Below are positions 20,635 through 32,979 of a DNA stretch of 64,000 nt, piece by piece. The stretch is taken from contig NW_022985169.1 in assembly GCF_010093535.1 (NCBI RefSeq), positions 351,660 to 415,659 on the forward strand, in the 5' to 3' direction. Position 1 is the first letter of the stretch, and each line of letters starts with the position of its first letter. The notes beneath the pieces are model-generated. The model saw nothing but the letters and a program-made list of their open reading frames with translations. It did no database searches and was not told the origin of the DNA. The stretch comes from Lindgomyces ingoldianus. Lineage: Eukaryota > Ascomycota > Dothideomycetes > Pleosporales > Lindgomycetaceae. Both the position numbers and the translations under genes were made by a program.

Positions 20635-21330
20635 CTACTCGCCACGAGCAGAAAGGCATAGATTGTCGACGCCTTGAAAGTTGGCTCCCCACGCACAGTT
20701 GTCCGGAGTCCCCACAAGCAGGTACAGAGGGCTCTCAATGCAGATTTTCAGGTAGTTGTAGAACTCCCTCTCCGGGCACTCTTGAATGTGGTATAGCATA
20801 CACAGCCATCCATCGAGGGATGTATTGAGCAATCCTTGCACATTAATGGCCGCCGCATGTAGGAAAGCGAATGTATGAACTGGGCCCCAGAGCATCACCG
20901 ATTGATCTCTGGCCCTTAACCTATACAATCGCTCCTACGAGCAGTTCGTAATTTAAATCTACTCTCATTCAATACTGTCTACGATGGAATGGGCCCTCCA
21001 TTCTAGGACCCCCAGCCTCAACACCTTTCCTAAGTTCGCGTTGATAATGTCTTGAACAGAAATCGGACCGATGTTGAAAGAACCCGGATCACACAGGGAA
21101 TTTTGAGAAAATTATGCGGTCATCGGTCTTGGTTACCAACTATTGGGTCCCAGGTTCGTCTTGGTATAATTTAGAATGGAACTGAAAAGGGTGGGCATTG
21201 GTGAAAACATACCCTGTTCATATGAACACGCGACGGCCTCCCGAACGATGAACACGGTTACCGTACGCAGGTGACAGGGCTTGCAAATAAACTGCCCTTT
21301 CCGCAAGTTTAGGTTCGGTCTCGCCCTCAT
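20635..21330 (-). pseudogene. fragments of a decayed or mis-spliced gene
   Basis: On the minus strand three coding-like blocks occur in order. The first, from ATG about 21330, has FICKPCHL and ends at a GTATGT donor near 21,213. The second, about 21,085-20,990, reads ISVQDIINANLGKVLRLGVL. The third, about 20,937-20,635, reads MLWGPVHTFAFLHAAAINVQ and further to a stop at 20,635. Blocks two and three join cleanly across a GTAGAC...TAG intron, but block one cannot be joined to block two without crossing an in-frame stop. I therefore call it probable remains of one gene of unknown family. Confidence 0.35.
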
Positions 21331-22205
21331 CACCACCCCACTCCGACTTGCTAGTCGAAAAGACGCCGTATCTGTTCGGCTCCGAATCTATTTCATCTTA
21401 AAGCCGTACCATTTGCCTTTTGGTGTACAAACTCTTCATCGCTTTTGGCTTCCAAATATTTCAACTCATGCCGCCTTTGAAGTCTTGGTGGGTGGAACAA
21501 ATCGACCGAGGTTAGAGAGAGCGCGGTTCTTTGGAGGTGGTCATACTGGTAGTGCACTTCTCAAAAGCGGCGAGCGTTCGTACGGGCTCTAGACCCATTC
21601 TAATGATTTTCATACACCATGTCGTGGAGCACTCACTTGGTAGATAACAGGTTAAGGGGGGTGCGAAGTACTCTAACACATTCAGGGGATGGCGCCAATT
21701 TCACACCATTTCAGGACAAACCCTTGCATCCACTCGACTTCCACAGATTTCAGGAACAGTTTGAGAATATCAAAAATTCTCGCATAAATTTCCAGGAGTC
21801 GCGTTCAGAAGCAGTGCCTCTGGGTGAAGGGGAGGAGTAACGGTTCATATTAAACTTGACTATCCCTGTTCGAGGTGAGCATGTAATTTATACTATTAAT
21901 TGAGGTCTCATTCAAAATCTCTAAATTAAGTACTAAAACTAGAGCTACTGTTTAAAGGGGGCTTCCTATGATATGCGCTGAGCAAAGGATGTGAAGCGTT
22001 CAGGCCTAGAGGACAGTACACGGCAGTGCAGTGTGTCTAGGCTTAATCCTTAAAGAAAATACACGGCGAGAAGTCACTTTCCTCGGGAAGTTACAGCAAC
22101 TGGATATCGATATCGATATCGGAAACGTAGGTTTTGGCCCATGCGCCTAGTATACTTCCAAGGTTTCATCATCATAGTGTCTTCGACGCTGCCACTCCCC
22201 TCTCC
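21331..22205. other. intergenic, partly AT-rich
   Basis: Open frames here are short. About 21,840-21,960 is AT-rich. A short GATATC-type palindromic run lies at about 22,105-22,120. No gene supported. Confidence 0.35.
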
Positions 22206-22214
22206 ATATATAAA
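22206..22214 (+). promoter_or_regulatory. TATA box
   Basis: TATATAAAG about 80 bases before ATG 22291, followed by a pyrimidine-rich leader. This is a typical strong fungal core promoter, consistent with a once highly expressed secreted-protein gene. Confidence 0.55.
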
Positions 22215-22290
22215 GGCTTAATCCCTTCCTCTTCCCCGCCCGTTTCCGCCTCCGCTACTTTCCTTCTCGTCCCACTACCAACCAACCACT

Positions 22291-22651
22291 ATGAAGTTCA
22301 CCGTTCTCCTTCAGGTTCCCTCTCTGGCCACGCTTGCGACCTCGATGTCTATCGAGCCTCCGAAGATTACTACTAATCAACTTGTAGGATATGATTTTAT
22401 GCCTTAGAAAGATGCATAGATCGCGAGCAAGTGAACTGTCCGTCATCTTTTCTTCCACACGGTCAGCATACTAATCTACTTCAGCGTCCGGGTTTCGAGG
22501 TCGAGTGTACGAGCCGAGTCTGCAAGCAGTGAGTGGTAAATTCGTAATGCTGTTATCCTGATTGTAGGGGTGCAATTGTGGTAAGTTCGAATGCCTCGGA
22601 CCTGACAATCGCGACGAACCAATGGTCTTCTCAACTTCGAGGAATTGTTAG
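22291..22651 (+). pseudogene. relic of a small secreted Cys-rich protein gene
   Basis: ATG 22291 opens MKFTVLLQVPSLATLATSMS, a signal-peptide-like start. Further on, ECTSRVCK is read just before a GTGAGT donor (about 22,532), and GCNCGKFECLG appears after the TTGTAG acceptor, continuing to ...SRNC and TAG at 22,649-22,651. Branch-like CTAAT sites precede plausible acceptors near 22,387 and 22,484. The pieces clearly once made a Cys-rich secreted peptide. With the splice sites I can see, the last exon is one base out of frame, so I call it decayed, though a missed intron is possible. No sequence repair is attempted. Confidence 0.45.
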
Positions 22652-22882
22652 TTGAGTGGGAGACCGAAGACCCTCTTTGCGACACTGGGCTCCTTCTCGA
22701 CAAATCTAGGCGGCTGGTATACATATCCTTCACTCTCGATTTCAAGGTCCGAAAGACGCCTCTAGGTGCTCAACAGAACGGACAGGATTAGTACTACTTA
22801 CGCGAACACATATTCACCAAACTAGAGGGAGAATCGGTACATGGATCCCCCAGATACATCAGCTCATTATAAATCTCACTTT

Positions 22883-24097
22883 TTACTCGAAGTGAGCCAT
22901 TACATCGTAATTTCTGTTTGGGTTAATAACTAAACCGCGATATCTGAATTGCTTTCCTGCCCAAAGCGATGTACTTGTGGTGCTTCTTAGGAAAATTACC
23001 ACGGTGCTCCCGAAAATGGCTATTAATATAAGTAGATCACACTGAAAGAGACTTCTATCGAAGGCAAGGCCCATAAACTTAGGTGTGCATTACTAATCTC
23101 GATCGGTATCAGGAGTAGTAAGCATTACCTGACCAAAGAAAAAGAAGAAAATCGACAAGACAGCAACAATGCTGAACGTCACAGCAACCTAGTGTCATCC
23201 GTTAGATCAAAGCTTCCTAGTGTTTCTAGGACGGGTTATGTACTTTCGAATTCTCATTCCACCAATCTTCGTTATCCAACCGCGTCGTTGCACTCCAAAC
23301 ATGCAAAAACATGCCCACAATCATACAAAACGCTGCAGTCGTAAGGAACATTACCGGCATCTGCCAGGTCCATATATGAAGCGGGCTTGGTAATCGGCGC
23401 CGTGTGCGATTCGAGAATCTGCGGTTGCTATTTTCCTTTGCTAGGAGATTCCGGATGTTTTTCCAGCCGTCTCGGTGGGAGGATAGCCGGTGTAAACGAA
23501 TTGTTTGATCTGCGGCCGTGAGAATAGAGAATAAGGATAGGACAATTCCACAGTAGAAAGATGCACGAATTCTCCATGGTGATTCCATGCCGTTTGGGAG
23601 GATGTTTGGCCAAGACCCTGTAGAAGTCAAAACTCCTGCGAGAAGCGCTGACTAGATATTTCGTCATTATTCGCATTCAAGGCCATCTCTCAATGCACAG
23701 GCGAAAATTTACCCCTTTTGGAAGGCTGTCCGCAGCAAGTCAATCACGTGGAGACGTGGAAACTTTCCAAGAATAGAACTCTAGTCATCGCCCCCAGAGC
23801 CCTTGGGCATGATAAAGAAGAACTTACCACTATGCCAACGAAGCTCAATTCACTCAGCCTATTATCTCTCCATATTTGAGTAAGCCTGTCCTGCTCCTCT
23901 TGGTCCTCTTCATTAAGCAAAATCTCAATTGGATCATGCACGGACGCGCCCGGCGCGTAAATGCCACCACCGAAGAAATGGAGGAATCGGAAAAAGGCCC
24001 ATGCTCTTTTCCTCTTCGAACCAGGTAGCGGGCTATTATACGACGTCGATGAGCTGCGCTCGATGAGAGGTCGTTCAGCCTCGAAGTTGTACGTCAT
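22883..24097 (-). CDS. four-span membrane protein (310 aa)
   Basis: Four minus-strand exons: 24097-23828, 23651-23244, 23188-23129 and 23077-22883. All junctions are phase 0 with GT...AG introns. The N-terminal 85 residues are hydrophilic (MTYNFEAERPLIERSSS). Hydrophobic segments follow: FVGIV-SALLAGVL spanning the first junction, FYCGIVLSLFSILTA, MPVMFLTTAAFCMIVGMFL, TFSIVAVLSIFFFFFGQ spanning exon 3, and LLILIAIFGSTVVIFL. The C-terminus reads FRYRGLVINPN. Continuity of the hydrophobic pattern across exons supports the model. It resembles uncharacterised fungal membrane proteins; transport or signalling roles cannot be assigned. Confidence 0.7.
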
Positions 24098-24609
24098 AAT
24101 TCGGGAGGATTGCCGGAGAGCTTGGATCGAAGAGTGCGCGCATTAACTTAGAAGTTTTATGGAAAGGGGGGAACTTTATCTGAAGGAGCAATTCCCCGGA
24201 AGTTTGCAAAGTATCGTCCTACTATTTGTTTCCAGGGATGGGTTCCAGGTTTGTGCAAGATGTGCGAGCGTGACCTCTGACGAGTGTCCGCAGGCACCTG
24301 CTTGGCAGGCAGCTAGCTCAAGGAGCCTTAAGACAGAACCTTATTGGTGTCACCCGTGGACTGAAGCCAACAGTCAGCCACACAAGATGTCTTCGAAACA
24401 AAATTGCAGCCACCACCCAAGCGATGGTGGCCAGACAATGGCGCGGCCCTTGTTCGGAAGTGGCTAGGCTAAGCTGCATCGTGCATACGGCCTTTTGGAA
24501 AGGCTCCACAAAAACATGACGTACATATCGATTATCCACAGTCCCTTCGGAACTTAACCAATCTCTTTCAGCGACTTTTAAGATGCCTTGTGGAGTTTCT
24601 ATTACCAAA
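24098..24609. other. divergent intergenic region
   Basis: Lies between the start of the minus-strand membrane protein (24097) and the start of the plus-strand glucosidase (24610), so it holds both promoters. No other feature seen. Confidence 0.4.
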
Positions 24610-26719
<2,110 letters not shown>

Positions 26720-26947
26720 GCGGGTAGGAGGGCTAGTAAGGTGATCGTGGAATACTTAGTAGTGCAAAATTGTGGCTTGAAGATTCTGAATGTATTACTA
26801 AAGGTAGATAGAAAGAGAGAGATGCTACAATGATTGTAGTTTACAAGAATTCATTCTACTATCTCCAGGATATTAGCAAGTAATTTTCCTTACACCCCTA
26901 TTATTACACGCACCCCAAATTCCCCGGAGTACCCCCACTGTTAGCAA

Positions 26948-28250
26948 CTACCTGCCGCCAGTGATCTTCTCCATTATGACAGCCGGGTCGGTGCGCCGAC
27001 CAGTCTTGTCAAAAAACCGGTCCGCGACCCTCTGCCAAAGCCGGCGGGCATCATGATCCATGATCTGCCCAATCAATCTCAACTCCCGCTCTGAGAAATC
27101 CTCATCTGGGTGCAACATTATAAAGCACTCCACACCAGGCTGATTTCCTCCCCCTCCCCCTCCTCCACCACCTTCACCACCATTCCCATCACCACCATTC
27201 CCATCACCGCCTTCACCACCATTCCCACCGCCACCTACACCAGCTTCACTACCCCTTTTAACACCATCGCCATCGCCATCACCGCCTCCGAACCCGACAC
27301 CGAAGCCACCCCAGACGTCTTCGTCCTTCTTCGCCTCCTTTCCTTTCTCGCCTCCCGCCTGCTCATTTGCCTCCTCTTCCTTCTTCCCACGACGCTTGTC
27401 TTTTTGGCCGCCCTTTTCACGGGCATTTGGCTTCCAATTTGCCGGCTTTATAGTCTTGAAGCGCTCGCGACACGCATGCTGGTCTTTTCCGAGCGCCTCA
27501 GTAATCTGGTTCCAAGTTGCATTCTCGCTCTTCAAGCGCATGAGCTCGGCGTCTTGCTCGGCGGTGAAGGCGTCGTCAGATTCGTTACCATTTTCGTTGC
27601 AATTGGGATTGGGATTGGGATTGGCATCCCCGTTGTCTTTAGCATCGCCATTGACATTAGGGCTAGCTTTAGCATTGGTAACGGAAGCGGCGACTTCACC
27701 GTCGGCAGGAGGAGCGGATGGACCGTGTTCATTTGCAACGATACCCCAGGGTTCATCGACGGCCGGCTCAGCTACGGCCATGGTTCCGGCGGCTACGGCT
27801 GGGGGAGATGTAGCAGCTACCTGGGTGGCTGGGGCGGCATGTACAGCGGGAGTAATTCCAGCGGCGGCAGCTTGGGCGACCGTGGAGGGAGTCTTCTTGG
27901 AGAGAGCGACAGACGGGACTTTGGCGAGATTTTTGACCGTTAGAGGGGTGGCTGGCTTAGTGTAGGCATTCTTGCGGCCGTCGGACGCGAGCCATTCGAG
28001 CACAGCGCCAGGCTGTTGGAGCTATTGGTGGGTTCAGCATCGTCACAAGTTCAGTAGTACGGTAAGGATCGGAGACAATGGTAGCACTGACGAGTTCCTT
28101 GTACGGAGACGGACGGACTGGACGCCTAGGAGATTTCTCAGGAGTCTTTGGTTTTGGCTTCTCGTACGGAGTGTCCTGCAAGCCGAGGATATACCTAGTC
28201 GTTGCCCGGTTGCTAAACTTCGGCGGGATGTTCTCAGCGTTCTTGGTCAT
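26948..28250 (-). CDS. Myb/SANT-like domain protein (410 aa)
   Basis: Two minus-strand exons: 28250-28092 (ATG 28250) and 28021-26948. The intron is 70 nt with a GTCAGT donor and joins in phase 0. Residues 1-53 are basic/Pro-rich (PEKSPRRPVRPSPYKEL). A long Ala/Pro/Asn-rich linker follows. Around residue 200-240, FTAEQDAELMRLKSENATW and then QITEALGKDQHACRERF form a Myb/SANT-like helix set with the expected Trp spacing. Next come a Lys/Glu-rich tract, a Gly/Asp-rich low-complexity run (about 310-345), and a conserved-looking C-terminal helical block (DEDFSERELRLIGQIMDHDA). Probably nuclear. DNA or histone binding is inferred from the fold only. Confidence 0.75.
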
Positions 28251-29328
28251 AGTGGACAGTTCTCAATGTTACGGCTGGAAGTGACGTGATGAAGAAGTGG
28301 TTCTTAAAGGCAAAGACAGATGAATAGGTAGGATGATGCCGCAATGAGATTGGAGTTGAGTGAGGTGCAGCTGGGCAACTATGAGGCTGCGTAGTAATTC
28401 ACATGACAGTGTACAGAAAGGTAGAGTGTCAAGGGTTTTTTTCTGCCGGAATGTTTACGTGACAAGAGACTGTCGGTGTGTTTACGACATGAAGAAGTTC
28501 TGTCGGTGTGTTTATACGACGAAGAGGTTGGATGGTATTGTCTTGGCGACATGAAAAGTCGGTGGCCCCTGTGGCAGCGACGAACGAAGGGAAGCGGCGG
28601 GTTTACGCGCCTTCACATTCTGGCGGCTATGTACAAGGTTAACTAGAATACTCTCCTGGGTGAGGAAAGAACCGTGGGAGCCCACATCTTAAACAGTTTC
28701 ACAACAAATAGAGAGGACAATTAGCGTTCACACTCAAGTAAGATCTTTGCAACATGGAAAGAGAAGAAAGAAGAGTAAGACGGCAGCCGTATACATAACC
28801 CAAGTGCCAGACTAAGAGCATGAATGAAGCCCATGCATTTACGTTCACTGCTTGAAGTTCGAGCTGAATGGAATAACAAGGCAAGGACATGCTCTTAAAC
28901 AGCGCATCGAATGGACGGTAGTTCCAAAGAAATTCCCACTTCGGGAATATGTGTCTCCAACACGTTACCCGGCAATGTCCAGAGGTCCTTTACCACGAAT
29001 TTTACTGGTTCTCTCAAATCAGGAATGCACAGAAAAGCCATCGTCAAGACCCAGGGTTCGATAGTAGTCATGGGCAGTGGCGCGAAACAATTATGGGTAA
29101 ACTCCTGGACACGGATGACAATATATCACGCAATAGCGGGACGCATGCCAAGTGCGATGATGATGTTGATGATCACAGACAACATGTGGTGAAAGCACGA
29201 AATGCGGGCGTATAGTTTTTCCGTGCCGAGCCGAAAGCTGGCAACAACCTCCTAAACCCTTGCAGACGTTAAGAAAAGAAAGCCATCCCTCACAACCAGT
29301 CCAGAAGAGCACCACGCCAATCGAAGAG
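28251..29328. other. intergenic, no supported gene
   Basis: A roughly 30-bp imperfect direct repeat (CTGTCGGTGTGTTTAyGACr) occurs twice near 28,470 and 28,501. Hydrophobic short frames on the minus strand at 28,700-29,200 could be remnants of a membrane protein, but no start or splice pattern holds them together. Confidence 0.4.
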
Positions 29329-30119
29329 ATGCTGCTTCCATCTTTCAGCCTCCTTGCCACAGTGAGCACCCTGCTCTCACTGGGTGCCACCCACAACATC
29401 CAAATGAAGGCGTACATGCGCGAATGCTTCCACGAGCAGCTGCATAAGGACGACAAGATGACGGTCACGTTCCAGGTCGGTGACCGGGAATTTGGAGGCA
29501 GCGGAAACCTGGAGATTGACTTCTGGGTACGTCAATTGAGATCCTGGGTACCCGTGCCCGCGTCACGGCTAACACAGGTCCAGATTCAAGCTCCCTCTGG
29601 CTCCAACCAAATCCACGAACGTGGCGTATCCTCGGGCGACCACTCCTTCGTCGCACAAGAAGATGGGAAATATACATACTGCTTCAACAACGAGCATTGG
29701 GGTGCAAACACCAAGGAAGTCTCGTTCAATGTACACGGCATCGTATATGTTCCTGAATCAGAGGCACCCCAGGATCCGTTGGAGAAGGAGGGTAAGCGGA
29801 TTAGCAAGATTTACCTCTGGGCATTGTGCTAACGGATTGCCAGTTCGTACTTTAACGGAGCTCATTTCTCAGGTCAAGGACGAGCAGGGCTATATCGTAG
29901 TTCGAGAAAGGACACACAGGAACACGGCTGAGAGCACTAACGCTCGTGTCAAGTGGTGGAGCATATTCCAGCTGTTTGTTTTGGGTGGCGAGGGAATTTT
30001 CCAGGTGTGGTGGTTGAAGAGGTTCTTTGAGGTGAGGTCCTCCATTTTCGAGAGTCCCAAGCGCGCCTCTGGCCCTTGTTCTTACTAACTGTTCCTCACA
30101 GGTCAAGCGAGTAGTGTAA
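29329..30119 (+). CDS. erv25: p24/emp24 family cargo receptor Erv25 (205 aa)
   Basis: Four exons: 29329-29526, 29578-29791, 29844-30031 and 30102-30119. The signal peptide (about 1-20) is followed by a GOLD domain containing the two conserved cysteines (RECFHEQL and YTYCFNNEHW). A coiled-coil region (LTELISQVKDEQGYIVVRER) comes next. One transmembrane segment follows (about 178-198), and the cytosolic tail is KRFFEVKRVV. This tail, with a Phe pair for COPII and a basic motif for COPI, identifies the p24-delta member Erv25. It cycles between ER and Golgi and helps select cargo, including GPI-anchored proteins. The tiny last exon encodes only VKRVV and the stop, a split conserved in many filamentous fungi. 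Confidence 0.92.
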
Positions 30120-30754
30120 AACACTTCTCTAATATTATATCTTATCATTGGGATCTGGATCTTCATTGGCTGTATCCACAGGTGCGCCATGTTAGACCCT
30201 TAAGTTGTAGCATTTTGGCTTCTCGGCGTTCATACGCATGCTGGGTAGGTATGCAGGAGGGAAAGAGCACCTGCATGGAGTAAAGGCGGTGGTTGCCACG
30301 ATAATCAGGACAGTTTCAACGGAGCACAATCAAGTCTTCACTTCATAGCTTCATTTCACGTGTTGTGGTTGTTGTTGTTCTTCTTCATTTCCGCCGATTC
30401 ATTATCGTTGAGTCATAATTGACCTCTCAGGACAGGTAGGCTGTGAGTAGGTAGCCAGCAGGCCAAGACCTCAATCACCACGACCCACCGCTACTTCCTA
30501 AAACGGAAACCGTGAGAGAGTTTCCGACACGCCACCGCTGCATCTGTTGCGCCGCGTCTGTTGCCGGGGACTTGTATATAAACACGGCGTCACTATGGTA
30601 CAAGGGCAAAGCACGACTACCCTACGGCGCCCGCATCGGCATCTGCACATGCACCTGCACCTGCACGTTGCGATCAGGCATCGAGTCAGACCCACCCCAC
30701 TTAACATTCGATCTTGCTTTCACATCGGCAGTGCTCTTTCCACTGAAGGGCGTT
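30120..30754. other. intergenic and probable 5' leader
   Basis: The upstream frame stays open from 30,512, but only from a GTG, so I treat 30,512-30,754 as leader of the next gene. A short CA/TGCACC-rich run lies near 30,640-30,665. Confidence 0.4.
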
Positions 30755-31072
30755 ATGGAGCGTTCAAGTCAGCCCGTGACATCTCCCCAGATAGGCACGA
30801 ACGACGACAGACGGCCGCAATTGGGAAGCGCACATCTGCCATTTTTGACCGCTTCTCCTCCGGCCAGTCACAGTATAATCGCTCCATACGCTAGGTACGC
30901 TCCAGTTACATCTCACCCTACCCCTCCAGACTACCCCGCGGTCCCATCGAATTACGCGGCTGTTCCTTCCTCCAATGCCGGTCAACCGCCAACTCCCAGC
31001 TCCACACCGAATCTGTCCGGAAGCACCGAGGGGGACTTCAACCCGCTCGTCGACTGGTGGGCCCAAGAGAAC

Positions 31073-31103
<31 letters not shown>

Positions 31104-32560
31104 TTCTTGTTCATGGTTATCCGGCATACTTTGGTTATACCAATCCACCCCCACAACAGCAATTTATTTCCCCTGTGAGCCCTCAAGGACCGAGCAATCA
31201 TGCCTACCGGCAGCATCTGACTAGATTTGCTCCATATGCCCAGCCCCAGAAACCACCTCAAGGATATTACCAAGCTCCAAATCGATCCGCATGGACACAG
31301 CAGCCACAGCAATTGGCCACATATCAACTGAACAGTGGCTTCGCCGGAAGAGATTCATCTGGTTACCACTCTCAGCCGACCACTCAGGCAATGTCCACGA
31401 GAGCGCCAAATCAGCTCTATCAACTTTATCAATCGCCATTCGGTGACCGCGCACCTTTCACAGGCAGCTGTGGTCATATACCCGGCCCCATGATTCCGTA
31501 CGCATCTACAACCACCCATGCCTGGCCGGATGCACCGTTTGTGAGTTCTACCTTCAGTATCAATGATAACTTCAAGCAACCTCCAGCCCAAGCCAAAAAG
31601 CGCGCCAGAGGGCCTGATGCGGAACCCAGAGCTAAGCCTAAACGCGCACGTCTTGGCAAAGTGCAGCAGCAGAAGCAACAGCAGGAGAGAGAGATGGCAG
31701 CAACAATATCCTTCCAACCCGCTATGACGCTCCCAACCCGCACCCCCTACACCTCACCATACCATCAACACCGCTCTCTTCCTCCACCTGCCCCCCGTCC
31801 GCCACCCGACTACGACAAGCTCCCTCAACCCATCGTCCTCGACTACGCCAACTACAAATGGACCATAAAACTCTACTGTCTAGCCGCCAAAACCAGCACT
31901 ACGGTCGCGCATGCCTTCCTCTCAACCTTTCTCTCTCAGCCCCCATTCCCACAATCCCACAAATCCTTCTCGCACGCCACCTACGGGTTCATTCCTTCCG
32001 GCACACCATCTACATTCCTCGTCTTGCATAACGCTACCGACCCCTTTGACGACGGCGTTCTGGACTCCAGTTCCACAACCCTGGGCTTCTGTAGCGAGTC
32101 GCAATTCGCTCATTCTGAGATCAGCTGGACGACATACACCCCGGGTCTTGGGAACTTGGTCGCGAGTTTGCTAACGGATGGGTGGGTTGAGGAAGTAGCG
32201 GCATGGGCGTTTAACGATACTTCATCGTTCCAGAGGCGGTGGCATAAGGCTTATTGGCTTGCAGCAAACCGGATGGATTATAGCACTTTGTTGACGCGAG
32301 GGACGCCCGCGGGTAGTGAGGCTGGGGAGGGGAGTCCGGTGGAGGTTGATGGTCGTGGCGATGGTGATGACGTGGAGGGCGAGAGCAATGATGACAAAAT
32401 GAGGCTTGAAGACGTGGTACTTAAGCTTCGTGGTCCAAAACGTGCTGTTGATATTGAGACACATGAGGCAGAGAGGATTTGGGAGGAGTGTTGTAAGGTT
32501 GAGAATGATGGGCCGCCGACGGAGTTACTCTTTATAGATATGGGGACGACAGAGAAGTGA
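30755..32560 (+). CDS. Pro/Gln-rich probable nuclear protein (601 aa)
   Basis: Single exon from ATG 30755. Residues 1-330 are low-complexity (Pro, Ser, Gln, Tyr), including nine consecutive Gln near residue 110 coded mainly by CAG. A bipartite nuclear localisation-type cluster (AKKRARGPDAEPRAKPKRAR) lies near 280-300. The C-terminal third (about 360-500) has a folded-looking block, IVLDYANYKWTIKLYCLAAK to SSFQRRWHKAYWLAANRMDY, then an acidic tail. I do not know the family. A transcriptional or chromatin role would fit the composition but is inference. Confidence 0.75.
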
Positions 32561-32979
32561 TCGATCGGGTACCTTCGTACGTGTCGATGCCCTTGCCTTC
32601 TCTTACCCTACCACACCTTGCCTACTTTGGCACTGCCTTTCCTCTCTTTTCTTTTAGGGTGTGGTTGGCGGGTGAATGGCGTCTTTAGTATAGTACATGG
32701 GTACAAATGCGATACATTAAGTTTTTCTTATATTGTAGGATACGATGTTATTTTACAGTAAGTGGGTAGCTTTTGGTTGCTCTCATATCCGTTGGCCTCA
32801 TATCCGTTGGCCACATTAGTATCTTGCTGAGTTTATGTATGTCAAAATTAGGATCGGCCTCTCTTACAGCAAGTAGCGTAAATTCTAACAGACACATACA
32901 TAGGCCTGTTGCAAAGGCACTAGGAAGCAGATAACAGCCTCTTCAAACCCTTCCTACCCCCCTCCACCCACTAAACCCA
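32561..32979. other. intergenic between convergent genes
   Basis: Shared 3' flank of two tail-to-tail genes. It contains a 17-bp direct repeat (CTCATATCCGTTGGCC) at about 32,780-32,812. Nothing else recognised. Confidence 0.4.

Noticed and set aside
27110..27943. Long plus-strand frames opposite the Myb-like gene
   Set aside because: They are antisense shadows of Gly/Asp/Ala-rich coding sequence; splice signals and domain content support only the minus strand.
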